The notes: generated by a model from the letters alone, not told the origin. Positions 1 to 6,095 are shown, counted from the first letter of the stretch. The stretch: DNA of 10,507 bases from JAUVXJ01 sp034430275 (GCA_034430275.1 DAOUEW010000387.1:1-10507), one strand, 5' to 3'. Numbers and translations are program-made.

Positions 1-570
1 GTCGTCCCTATCTACAAGGGCGACGACGTAAAGCACACCGTCCTCGAGGGCGTGACGGAGCTAGCCAGCGAACTGAGGGCGGGCGGCCTGCGGGTACACG
101 TCGATGATCGGGAGGAGTATACCCCTGGCTGGAAATTCAACGATTGGGAGATGCGGGGCGTACCGCTGCGTTTGGAGGTCGGACCTCGTGAGGTGCAGGA
201 GGGTAAGCTGACCTGCGCCAGACGCGACGCTCCGCGCCGTAGTGGGAAGGAGTCCATCGCCCGAGCCGGCGCGCTCGAACAGGTGAGCGGCCTGCTGACC
301 GAGATACAGAGCTCGCTCCACGACCAGGCACTGGAGTTCCGTGATGCGAATACCCACGAACCGAAGGACTACGAGGAGTTCAAGGAGATCGTGGAGGACG
401 GCTGGGCCTACACCTGGTGGTGCGGGAACCCCCGGTGCGAGGAGAGTATCCAGGAGGAAACGAAGGCCACCTCGCGATGTATACCTCTGGAGCAGGCTGG
501 CGACGAGGGCAGGTGTATCTACTGCGGCGAGAAAGCAGCCGAGAGGGTCTACTTCGCCCGGGCCTACTGA
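1..570 (+). CDS. proS: Prolyl-tRNA synthetase, C-terminal part (archaeal/eukaryotic-type), 5' truncated
   Basis: The open frame enters at base 1 and ends at TGA 568-570, giving the last 189 residues. ProRS charges tRNA-Pro with proline in the cytoplasm. The first roughly 100 residues match the anticodon-binding domain, with motifs such as GWKFNDWEMRGVPLRLEVGP. The rest is the extra C-terminal zinc domain of the archaeal/eukaryotic-type enzyme: Cys codons at 421, 436, 514 and 523 form the C-x4-C ... C-x2-C ligand set, and another Cys sits at 463. The protein ends in Ala-Tyr, and a terminal Tyr is characteristic of this ProRS class. The catalytic core lies upstream of the window. The gene converges on the minus-strand gene ending at 751. 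No clear intrinsic terminator is visible in the 180 bp between them. Confidence 0.95.
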   Translation, partial: VVPIYKGDDVKHTVLEGVTELASELRAGGLRVHVDDREEYTPGWKFNDWEMRGVPLRLEVGPREVQEGKLTCARRDAPRRSGKESIARAGALEQVSGLLTEIQSSLHDQALEFRDANTHEPKDYEEFKEIVEDGWAYTWWCGNPRCEESIQEETKATSRCIPLEQAGDEGRCIYCGEKAAERVYFARAY

Positions 571-750
571 CGCGGAAACGGAAAGCTCCTCTGCTCCACC
601 ATGGCCCTTCGCGCGGCTATGGCGTCGAGTCAGGCCAGGTCAGAATCCGCCGGCGGTGGCGTGGGAGTCGGCGGTTCGAAAGGCGAGCGTCCACGGATCC
701 CTGCCACGGCATGGAGCGCTCCGGACACGGTGGGCTGCTTGGGCTGCGGC

Positions 751-2364
751 CTATTGCAGAGATACCGCTATCTCGTAACCCACGCCCGGCCCGGCCCTAC
801 CGTTGAACTCCACGGCCGCGACGTAGTAGAGGCCATCGGCCGGAGCCTCCCACACGATGAGTGATGCATAGTCCTCGTCTCCGGCGTCGTCGTTGTAGGC
901 CAGTTCTGTGCCGCTTTCATCGTAGAGGTACATCTCCGTGTCACAGTCACCAGACAGGTTCAGCGTCTCTATGGCGTACTCCGTGCCTTCGTCAGCCATG
1001 AACCATACGCAATCCACGTCGGTCGTGGTGTGGAAGGTGTGGGCCTGGGACGCGCCATCGATGTCTATGAGGCTGGCCTCGCTGAAGGTGTCGTCGGGCT
1101 CGTAGAGATCCGCGCCCTCCACAGAAGCGCTCTCTGTGACTGAGACGCTGTAGCTGGCGTCGGCCCCTGACGAGTCCTCTGCCAGATCTCTGACCATGAT
1201 GTAGTAGGTTCCGCTGCTGGGCGCGACCCATACAATGAGCGACGCGAGTGGTTCTTCAGTGCCATCGTCGTTGCGAGCTATCTCCTGCTCGTCTCCATCG
1301 AGCAGGTAGATAATGGTGTCGATCTCTGGCCCGAGATCCAGCGTCTGGATGGTATAGGCGTTGCCCGCCGTGGCCTGGAAGAACAGGTAGTCGTGATCTC
1401 CTTCCACGTGCAGATTGTGCGTTTGTTGGACCCCGTCCGTGGTTATCAGCGCGGACTCGGCGATACTGTCGTCAGGCTCGTAACGGTCGGCCCCTTCGAT
1501 CTGCACCGGCGTCGTGGTCGGGGCAGTGGTGGGGGATACTCCCGTGCCGGAAGGTACGCTGGTGCTGCTAGGGGTGACCACGGGTGCGGTGGGCTCTGGG
1601 CTGGGCTGTGAGAGAACCGCGCTGTCCAGCATAGCCTGCAGCGTTGCTTCGCGCTGCGACCACTCCTCGATCTGCGCGCCCGCGACGAAGATGTAGACGT
1701 GATCGTAGGCCACCGTGGCGGCTAGCCAGCCCTTCAGGCGGGCGCCTGGTTCGCTGAACTCCCCTTCGATGGTCATCAGCGCGCCGTCCTGGCCGGCGAC
1801 GCGGACAGGTTCTATCTCTCCAAGGTCCGCTTCGGGGTACGCATCGGCCAGGAATCCACCCACCTCTTCCAGGGCCTGCGAAGCCGTGTCGACCAGCGGT
1901 TCCTCGGTGCGGTTGACCACCACGGCAAAGCTGGTAGTCCGCAGGAACTCATCGACCTCCAGGCCTTCCTGCTGGGGCGCGAAGACGACCTGCCTTAGGC
2001 TGGTGTCTTCTTCGACCAGCCAGTCGTTGGGGTAGCCTAGAGTGAGGCCCAGCTCCGTGCTGCTGTAGGTGGACCAGGAGGCTTGCTCAGTCGGGGATGG
2101 GAGAGCAGTGTTGCTTTCCGACGGCGCAGGGGTATCGGCTGGCGTGGGGGAGACGTCGGAGACGACGGTGTCCGTCCCATCGGGGAGCAGGATCCAGATC
2201 ACGCTACACGCGATACAAGCCACGATGAGCACGCCGAGGATGGCGGCGATCAAGGGCCACCGAGACCGTCTCGACTCTCCCGGCACCGATGGCAGTTGCT
2301 TGCCACATTCGCCACAGTAGAGGTCTTCGCTCGTGACTTCTGTACCACAGTATGGGCATTTCAT
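751..2364 (-). CDS. Membrane protein: N-terminal zinc ribbon, one TM, PsbP-like domain, two tandem PPC domains
   Basis: This is a 537-residue protein of unknown function. Residues 3-20 form a zinc ribbon (CPYC ... CGEC), and residues 37-60 are one hydrophobic membrane segment preceded by basic residues (RRSR). A Ser/Thr/Pro linker follows to about residue 96. Residues about 97-255 resemble the PsbP/DUF1795 fold (start GLTLGYPNDWLVEED). After a second Thr/Ser/Pro-rich linker come two bacterial pre-peptidase C-terminal (PPC) domains at about 291-410 and 416-537. Both open with EGADxYEPDD and end with ASLIVWxAP...G.YY. The inferred topology is ribbon inside, the rest outside. I chose ATG 2362-2364 because AGAGG (2373-2377) lies 8 bases upstream; a TTG at 2391 would add nine residues with a weaker RBS. 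It follows the five-ribbon gene by 40 bp and is probably cotranscribed. PPC domains usually accompany secreted proteases, but no catalytic domain is present here. Confidence 0.85.
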   Translation of the reverse strand: MKCPYCGTEVTSEDLYCGECGKQLPSVPGESRRSRWPLIAAILGVLIVACIACSVIWILLPDGTDTVVSDVSPTPADTPAPSESNTALPSPTEQASWSTYSSTELGLTLGYPNDWLVEEDTSLRQVVFAPQQEGLEVDEFLRTTSFAVVVNRTEEPLVDTASQALEEVGGFLADAYPEADLGEIEPVRVAGQDGALMTIEGEFSEPGARLKGWLAATVAYDHVYIFVAGAQIEEWSQREATLQAMLDSAVLSQPSPEPTAPVVTPSSTSVPSGTGVSPTTAPTTTPVQIEGADRYEPDDSIAESALITTDGVQQTHNLHVEGDHDYLFFQATAGNAYTIQTLDLGPEIDTIIYLLDGDEQEIARNDDGTEEPLASLIVWVAPSSGTYYIMVRDLAEDSSGADASYSVSVTESASVEGADLYEPDDTFSEASLIDIDGASQAHTFHTTTDVDCVWFMADEGTEYAIETLNLSGDCDTEMYLYDESGTELAYNDDAGDEDYASLIVWEAPADGLYYVAAVEFNGRAGPGVGYEIAVSLQ

Positions 2365-2372
2365 GGGAGCAT

Positions 2373-2377
2373 CCTCT
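2373..2377 (-). promoter_or_regulatory. Ribosome binding site that decides the ATG start at 2364
   Basis: On the minus strand AGAGG lies 8 bases before ATG 2364. The in-frame TTG at 2391 has no comparable purine motif, so the shorter protein, which opens directly with the zinc ribbon, is preferred. Confidence 0.6.
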
Positions 2378-2404
2378 GTTTCACTCGTCAAGCTCTATCC
2401 GACG

Positions 2405-2872
2405 CTAGTCTTCTTGGTCAGCGATCAGTCCCTGGTAGTCCAGGCCACAGGCATAACAGTAGTTCAGGCCGGCTTTCATTCTGGAATTGCATTCTGGACA
2501 AACCGTGATGAGACGAGCTCCGCATCTCTCGCACGACTCACTCTCGGCCTCGTTCTGGTGGCCGCACCAATGGCAGCTCCCATCGGGTGTAGATAGCTGC
2601 GCATGGTTGGCGCCACACTGGTCGCAGAAGCGCATCCTCAGTTCCAGTCCGGCTCCGCAACGGGGACAGTATTTCGTCAGACGCGCCCCGCACTGCCTAC
2701 ACTCGCGGGTTTGAGGCTCGTTGTGGAAGCCGCACTGGGGACACTCAAGATAAGAAATCTTCTCCGCGCCAATCGCAGTGAATACCAGTCCGCAGAGTGC
2801 ACACAAGAGTCTTCCCGCGTCCTTCGTCTGCGTCCCGGGGCCTCCGCACCTTGGGCACCTGATTGTCTCCAC
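2405..2872 (-). CDS. Soluble protein made of five zinc ribbons (ten CxxC knuckles)
   Basis: This 155-residue protein has no recognised catalytic domain. Ten CxxC pairs start at residues 6, 24, 44, 58, 69, 83, 100, 114, 125 and 139, enough for five zinc ribbons of the double-zinc-ribbon (DZR) kind. No membrane segment or signal peptide is visible, so it should be cytoplasmic. Zinc ribbons of this type are adaptors binding protein or nucleic acid; the partner is unknown. The start is GTG at 2870-2872, chosen because GAGAGG (2879-2884) lies 6 bases upstream and a promoter lies just behind it. An internal module of about 45 residues (CGxxNE...CxxCGARLxxxCPxC) occurs twice and again in the four-ribbon protein at 3185-3760, so the two are paralogous. 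The membrane PPC protein lies 40 bp downstream. Confidence 0.85.
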   Translation of the reverse strand: METIRCPRCGGPGTQTKDAGRLLCALCGLVFTAIGAEKISYLECPQCGFHNEPQTRECRQCGARLTKYCPRCGAGLELRMRFCDQCGANHAQLSTPDGSCHWCGHQNEAESESCERCGARLITVCPECNSRMKAGLNYCYACGLDYQGLIADQED

Positions 2873-2895
2873 CGCTCGCCTCTCTCAGGATCACT

Positions 2896-2924
2896 ATTCT
2901 ATCAAACCACTGGTTCTCTGGCAA
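2896..2924 (-). promoter_or_regulatory. Sigma70-type promoter for the five-ribbon/PPC gene pair
   Basis: The minus strand shows -35 TTGCCA (2919-2924), a 17-base spacer and -10 TAGAAT (2896-2901). Transcription should start near 2889, leaving a short leader with the RBS at 2879-2884 before GTG 2872. This implies the second gene pair can be expressed independently of the LiaF-like pair. Confidence 0.65.
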
Positions 2925-3184
2925 TGGATAATCGTACGTGAGCCTGGACCTCGTGACCACTCGCTTCGCTGGCGAGGCCGTTCCTGGCCCTGCACCAGGT
3001 AGCCCGCCGGGTCTGCGCAGGTCGGACCGCAGGCATGAGATGACATCTCACGCGCCGTGTTCAGGGGCCAACACCCTCCACGATTGCGAGGTGCAGAGCA
3101 CCCATGGGCTCGAGTGAAGCGTGTGGCGAGCCGAAAAGACGTGCTGTGGTTCGACCATTGAGCGAGCGACGGCTGGGGCCCGTC
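2925..3184. other. Non-coding, hairpin-rich spacer between two minus-strand gene pairs
   Basis: I see no credible gene in this stretch. It holds several short inverted repeats: CCTGG/CCAGG (2983-2999), CTGCG/CGCAG (3013-3032), TGAGAT-GAC-ATCTCA (3036-3050), GTGTT/AACAC (3057-3074) and GGTGC-AGA-GCACC (3090-3102). None is followed by a clear T-run on either strand, so they are not standard intrinsic terminators. They may be operators, an RNA-processing or termination region for the upstream pair, or chance in GC-rich DNA. Confidence 0.4.
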
Positions 3185-3760
3185 TCATACCTGGATCTGC
3201 CAAAGGATGTAGAGCATCAGGAGCACGCTGAAGACGATCAGAGCCGCCATCAGGATGGTGCTAGGGTAAAGCCGGCGCGGCTGCTTGACCGCTGGCTCGG
3301 GCTTCGCGGGCATGCCGACGAGCCTGTCGGCGACATATCGAGAGTAGTTGAAGCCGCAGTGAGGGCAGTACGTCAAGGAGGCCTGGTTCAGCGCCCCGCA
3401 TTGTGGACAATTGGCCAGCAAACGCGCACCACACTGCTGGCACAGCTCGGCTTGCCTCTCGTTCTCGAAGCCGCACCGTTGACAGCGGGCGGCTGGCGCA
3501 GAGGGCCGCCCTTGCGCCTCTGAGCACCGCGGACAGAAGTCCAGGTCCATGGGGATGGGCTCGCCGCAATGAGGGCAGTATCTGCGCAGGGGCGCTCCAC
3601 AATCGGCGCAGAACTGGCTCTGCGGCCGATTGGGCGAGCCACAAGCTGGGCAAATGGGTGTCGTGCGAGTAGGTTCCACGTTCTGGTCACCTGGCTGAGA
3701 AGACGGGCCATCGATGGCGGGGCTGGTGCCCCCATCAGCTTTGCGGGACCTGGTGGGCAT
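3185..3760 (-). CDS. Tail-anchored membrane protein with four zinc ribbons
   Basis: This 191-residue protein has unknown function. After a polar, low-complexity N-terminus (1-35), eight CxxC pairs start at residues 37, 51, 62, 76, 93, 107, 118 and 132, giving four double-zinc-ribbon units. A basic stretch (KQPRR) precedes a single C-terminal hydrophobic segment at about 167-188, followed by only a few residues. The ribbons should therefore face the cytoplasm, anchored at the membrane. The C-terminal ribbons end with YCxxCGxxYxxxxAD, as in the 2405-2872 protein. ATG 3758-3760 is used; its RBS is weak, but it starts 14 bp after the stop of the upstream LiaF-like gene, which suggests translational coupling in one transcript. 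A membrane-attached adaptor for the LiaF-like or PPC protein is a reasonable inference, not something shown. Confidence 0.85.
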   Translation of the reverse strand: MPTRSRKADGGTSPAIDGPSSQPGDQNVEPTRTTPICPACGSPNRPQSQFCADCGAPLRRYCPHCGEPIPMDLDFCPRCSEAQGRPSAPAARCQRCGFENERQAELCQQCGARLLANCPQCGALNQASLTYCPHCGFNYSRYVADRLVGMPAKPEPAVKQPRRLYPSTILMAALIVFSVLLMLYILWQIQV

Positions 3761-3774
3761 GGGGTCGCTCTGGA

Positions 3775-4698
3775 CTACCGGATAGTAATGGTGGAATCGG
3801 TGGCCTGGAGGCTCACATCTATCAGGGTCTGGGCCTGGTCGTAACCCTCCGAGAGATACTCCCCAGGGTTGATCTCACGGAACCTGGAGGAGTCGATAGT
3901 TAAGTCGCTATCCGAGAGCTCCACCTCCACTCTGGCCCCCGCGGTGGTGGGCAAGACCAGGGTCAATCGGCTGTCCTGAAGGTCCAGTCTGGCATCGAGG
4001 TCCGAGGTGGCGGGCAGGCTCACGTACCCGGAACAGTCGCCGATCTGTGCCCTAACCGTTTGCAGGGTTAGACCGTGGAGGTGCAGATCGAGCTCGCAGT
4101 CGTCACCTTCCAGCTCCAGGTCGAGAGGGATGGAAGGAGTAAGCTGGAGAGCCCAGTCGTTTCTGAAACCGCCAAGGAAGTAGAAGGGTAACAGCGCCTC
4201 GTAGCGATCGGCGAAGCTGAGGGTGCCTCGGCCGGCCGACTCGGTGAATTCTTTCTGGATCAGCACGCTGCTGATGTGATCCCATTCGGCAGCCGCCAGC
4301 AGATGGGGCTGACCTTGCAGCGGATCGACTCTCAGGCTGCCGCGGTCCACTTCTAGCTCGATACTGGCGCTCTGGAGGTCACCGATCTCCTGGCTGCAAC
4401 TTTGGCTGAGCATCTGCTCCACTGGAAGGGTTGGAGCCAGCACGAAGATCAAGGAACCGATGAGTATGGTCACCAGCAGCAGCACAGGTAGGGCTACGCG
4501 GTCGGGGAAGCCTCGCAGAGCTATTTCTGCACCCAGAAGAATGAGGATCAGAGGCCAGAGCCGCCACAGACTGCGGATAAGGTCGCTCGGGAGATAACCG
4601 AGGTTGTTGAGCAGCCACAGAAAACCCAGCACAATGAGAATGAGCCCTCCGCTGATCGATCCGCGGCCGACTCGCCTGGCTGGTTGTCCATCGTGCAT
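3775..4698 (-). CDS. LiaI/LiaF-like transmembrane protein with C-terminal toastrack (DUF4097-like) domain
   Basis: This is a 307-residue protein. Residues about 14-62 match the LiaI-LiaF-like TM region (DUF5668): two hydrophobic helices around the phrase LLNNLGYLP, with a Trp-rich turn and the RLWPLILILLG motif. A third helix spans 68-88. The remaining residues, about 100-307, are a beta-rich extracytoplasmic region with repeated alternating strands (DLDARLDLQDSRLTLVLP), typical of toastrack/DUF4097 adhesin-like folds. In LiaF-type proteins these act with cell-envelope stress regulators; no kinase or regulator gene is visible here. ATG 4696-4698 is chosen because GGAG (4707-4710) sits 8 bases upstream and because the longer frame to 4863 would start upstream of the promoter at 4759-4787. 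It is the first gene of its operon; the four-ribbon gene follows by 14 bp. Confidence 0.85.
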   Translation of the reverse strand: MHDGQPARRVGRGSISGGLILIVLGFLWLLNNLGYLPSDLIRSLWRLWPLILILLGAEIALRGFPDRVALPVLLLVTILIGSLIFVLAPTLPVEQMLSQSCSQEIGDLQSASIELEVDRGSLRVDPLQGQPHLLAAAEWDHISSVLIQKEFTESAGRGTLSFADRYEALLPFYFLGGFRNDWALQLTPSIPLDLELEGDDCELDLHLHGLTLQTVRAQIGDCSGYVSLPATSDLDARLDLQDSRLTLVLPTTAGARVEVELSDSDLTIDSSRFREINPGEYLSEGYDQAQTLIDVSLQATDSTITIR

Positions 4699-4758
4699 GG
4701 TCAGGACTCCATTCTTATTGAACGCCAAGGCTTGAACAGAAGTGACAGCCTTGTCTGC

Positions 4759-4787
4759 ATTATAGGTATCGCGGCGGCTGTAGTCAA
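4759..4787 (-). promoter_or_regulatory. Near-consensus sigma70-type promoter of the LiaF-like operon
   Basis: On the minus strand, -35 TTGACT (4782-4787), a 17-base spacer and a perfect -10 TATAAT (4759-4764). The transcript should begin near 4752, giving a leader of about 54 bases before ATG 4698. The promoter excludes translation starts further upstream. Confidence 0.85.
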
Positions 4788-5125
4788 GAGTTGGCCAGGA
4801 GTACGTGCAAACGTGACCTGATGGCCGCAATTGAGCACCATAGCCAGTGCCTGAGGCGCTCATTGTTCACCGCAAGTCGCAGTCTCATCAGTCTTCCTGG
4901 AGGTGCGGAATCACTGAATTCACTGACGGTACCGACTACGCGGAAAGAGGCTTCAAGGCCATCGATGGTTGGGCAAGCCGCCTGAGCATGGATGGTTCAT
5001 TCCCCCGTGCACTTGACCGACCAAACACCGTCGTAGGGCGGGTCTTAGGCCCGCTCCTACGTGTCGCTTTGAATCTGGAGTACGTCTTGTATCGGTGCAG
5101 TCGCTCCCCACCCTCCGGCGGGAGT
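4788..5125. other. Non-coding spacer between the divergent LiaF-like and tRNA promoters
   Basis: I see no supported gene here. The long frames crossing this stretch have no family resemblance, and one runs into the tRNA. Contents: a strong palindrome at 5032-5061 (listed separately), the 10-bp perfect palindrome CCATCGATGG at 4959-4968, and a short direct repeat TCACTGA around 4911-4926. Confidence 0.6.
5032..5061. repeat. GTAGG-type palindrome, REP-like
   Basis: The arms CGTAGG-GCGGGTC and GGCCCGC-T-CCTACG pair over 13 bp, including one G.T pair, with a single bulged T and a TTA loop. Neither strand has a T-run after the stem, so it is not an intrinsic terminator. From memory, similar GTAGGGGCG-type palindromes are dispersed in many Chloroflexota genomes, which would make this one copy of an interspersed family. 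Only one copy lies in this window, so that is an inference. Confidence 0.55.
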
Positions 5126-5154
5126 TTGACAAGCTGGCGCATTCCTGCTAGAAT
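5126..5154 (+). promoter_or_regulatory. Consensus-like promoter of tRNA-Glu
   Basis: -35 TTGACA (5126-5131), a 17-base spacer and -10 TAGAAT (5149-5154). The start should fall near 5161, only about six bases before the mature tRNA, so 5' trimming by RNase P would remove a very short leader. Confidence 0.85.
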
Positions 5155-5166
5155 GATAGTCTGTGT

Positions 5167-5239
5167 GGCGCATTCGTCTAGTGGCCTAGGATACTGCCCT
5201 CTCAAGGCAGAGACAGGGGTTCGACTCCCCTATGCGCTA
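5167..5239 (+). tRNA. tRNA-Glu (anticodon CTC)
   Basis: The 73-base cloverleaf folds completely. The acceptor stem is GGCGCAT/ATGCGCT, the D arm GTCT...GGAT, and the anticodon stem CTGCC/GGCAG encloses loop CTCTCAA with anticodon CTC. The variable loop is AGAC, and the T arm AGGGG/CCCCT has loop TTCGACT. U8-C9 and the D arm resemble E. coli tRNA-Glu. The discriminator is A73. CCA is not encoded: the next bases are CCTTTTT, so the CCA end must be added by enzyme. The first acceptor pair is G1.U72 rather than the usual G-C. In organisms with GatCAB, charged Glu-tRNA(Glu) must be left alone by the amidotransferase, whose A and C subunits are encoded in this window. The five T after the gene (5242-5246) may help termination but have no separate hairpin. 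Confidence 0.96.
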
Positions 5240-5472
5240 CCTTTTTGTTGCGTCTCCTCATAGAGAGGCATCCCCTTGCGTCTGGCTGGTACCCACCGGC
5301 TGGTTCGGCGTGAGTTGACCCCCACAGAGATCGATGCGTGTCTGCATCGTGGGCACCGTCGGCAGCAGATTGATCGGATGTGTATCGATTTCGGGCCTGG
5401 GAAGAGCGGACAAGAGGGGCGTTGGACCCTGAAGAAGTGGTCACGGCGTCTAGGCTCACCTGCCCGATGCGT
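5240..5472. other. Non-coding spacer between tRNA-Glu and the rpmH promoter
   Basis: I see no supported gene. A perfect 6-bp hairpin CGATGC/GCATCG (5332-5349) has no T-run after it. There are no DnaA-box-like clusters or AT-rich unwinding stretch, although rpmH often lies beside oriC and dnaA. Confidence 0.5.
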
Positions 5473-5502
5473 TTGACAAGAGAGCGCACGAGAAGCTATA
5501 AT
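5473..5502 (+). promoter_or_regulatory. Strong sigma70-type promoter of the rpmH operon
   Basis: -35 TTGACA (5473-5478), an 18-base spacer and a perfect -10 TATAAT (5497-5502), followed by AT-rich DNA. The predicted start near 5509 leaves a leader of about 37 bases before ATG 5546. No other convincing promoter is seen before the end of the window, so it may drive the whole rpmH-to-gat block. Confidence 0.85.
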
Positions 5503-5545
5503 TGTAATTTGAATATCCTACAAACAGACGTAGCAGAGGCTCACC

Positions 5546-5683
5546 ATGCCCAAACGTACGTATCAACCCAAGAAGAGAAAGCGGAAGAGGAGTCACGGCT
5601 TCCGTGCCCGCATGCGCACCCCTGGTGGTCGCAGAGTGCTCAAGGCGCGGCGCCAGAAAGGCCGGAAGAGCTTGACGGTCTGA
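5546..5683 (+). CDS. rpmH: 50S ribosomal protein L34
   Basis: This 45-residue, extremely basic protein begins MPKRTYQPKKRKRKRSHGF and continues RARMRTPGGRRVLKARRQKGRKSLTV, the classic L34 pattern at its usual length (44-46). It is a small structural protein of the large ribosomal subunit. The RBS AGAGG (5535-5539) lies 6 bases before ATG. It is the first gene after the promoter at 5473-5502 and is followed by rnpA, the conserved bacterial order. A strong hairpin directly follows its stop codon. Confidence 0.98.
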   Translation: MPKRTYQPKKRKRKRSHGFRARMRTPGGRRVLKARRQKGRKSLTV

Positions 5684-5713
5684 GCTGCCACGAGTTCGCA
5701 CGACTGTGGCAGC
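5684..5713 (+). promoter_or_regulatory. Intercistronic hairpin between rpmH and rnpA
   Basis: GCTGCCAC (5684-5691) pairs perfectly with GTGGCAGC (5706-5713). AGT/ACT inside extends the stem to 11 bp with one bulged G and a 7-base loop. It begins right after the rpmH stop and ends ten bases before the rnpA ATG. No T-run follows, so it is more likely a processing, mRNA-stability or translation-control element than a terminator. It could keep RNase P protein levels below those of L34. Confidence 0.6.
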
Positions 5714-5722
5714 AGCGGGGTC

Positions 5723-6061
5723 ATGGATAGGAGATACCGGCTCAGGGACGATGAGCAGTTCCGACGAGTGAGGAGCGAGGGGCGTTCCTGGTCGCATCTC
5801 CTTCTGGTGCTCTGTTCGCTTCCAAACGGATTAGACTACAGCCGCTTTGGCTTCTCCGTGAGTAAGCGGGTAGGGAAGGCCGTAATTCGCAATAGGGTCA
5901 AGCGGCTGCTGCGCGAGGCGGCGAGGGCGCGACAAGCCCTGGTGGAGCCCGGGTACGACGTGGTATTTGTCGCCCGCAAACCCATCAGTGACGCGGACTA
6001 CCCTCAGGTGGATCGGGCCGTGCAGCAATTGCTGGCGCAGGCCGGTCTGCTACGTGCCTGA
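5723..6061 (+). CDS. rnpA: Ribonuclease P protein component
   Basis: This is a 112-residue basic protein, normal for the family. It assists the catalytic RNase P RNA in trimming 5' leaders of tRNA precursors. The N-terminus MDRRYRLRDDEQFRRVRSEG and the motif SVSKRVGKAVIRNRVKRLLRE, containing the diagnostic RNRVKR helix that contacts RNA, identify it. ATG 5723 is used with a weak GCGGGG upstream. It lies 39 bp after rpmH, behind a hairpin. The gene for the RNase P RNA itself (rnpB) is not recognised in the window. Confidence 0.97.
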   Translation: MDRRYRLRDDEQFRRVRSEGRSWSHLLLVLCSLPNGLDYSRFGFSVSKRVGKAVIRNRVKRLLREAARARQALVEPGYDVVFVARKPISDADYPQVDRAVQQLLAQAGLLRA

Positions 6062-6095
6062 GGTTCCATGGAAATCGTACCTCCGAGACCTGACG

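Noticed and set aside
571..750. Bidirectional terminator between proS and the minus-strand cluster
   Set aside because: Only short palindromes (CCGCCGGCGG at 647-656, GGAGCGCTCC at 713-722) without T-runs are present.
2873..3184. Known structured RNA such as RNase P RNA, SRP RNA or 6S RNA
   Set aside because: The length and conserved core motifs of these RNAs do not match. Only generic short hairpins are seen.
4699..4863. N-terminal extension of the LiaF-like protein to a start at 4863
   Set aside because: A near-consensus promoter lies at 4759-4787 inside this extension, and ATG 4698 has a good RBS and fits the family.
5240..5246. Intrinsic terminator after tRNA-Glu
   Set aside because: There are five T, but no independent hairpin precedes them apart from the tRNA itself.
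4847..5263. Open plus-strand frame of 138 codons
   Set aside because: It crosses the GTAGG palindrome and the whole tRNA-Glu gene, and its translation resembles no family.
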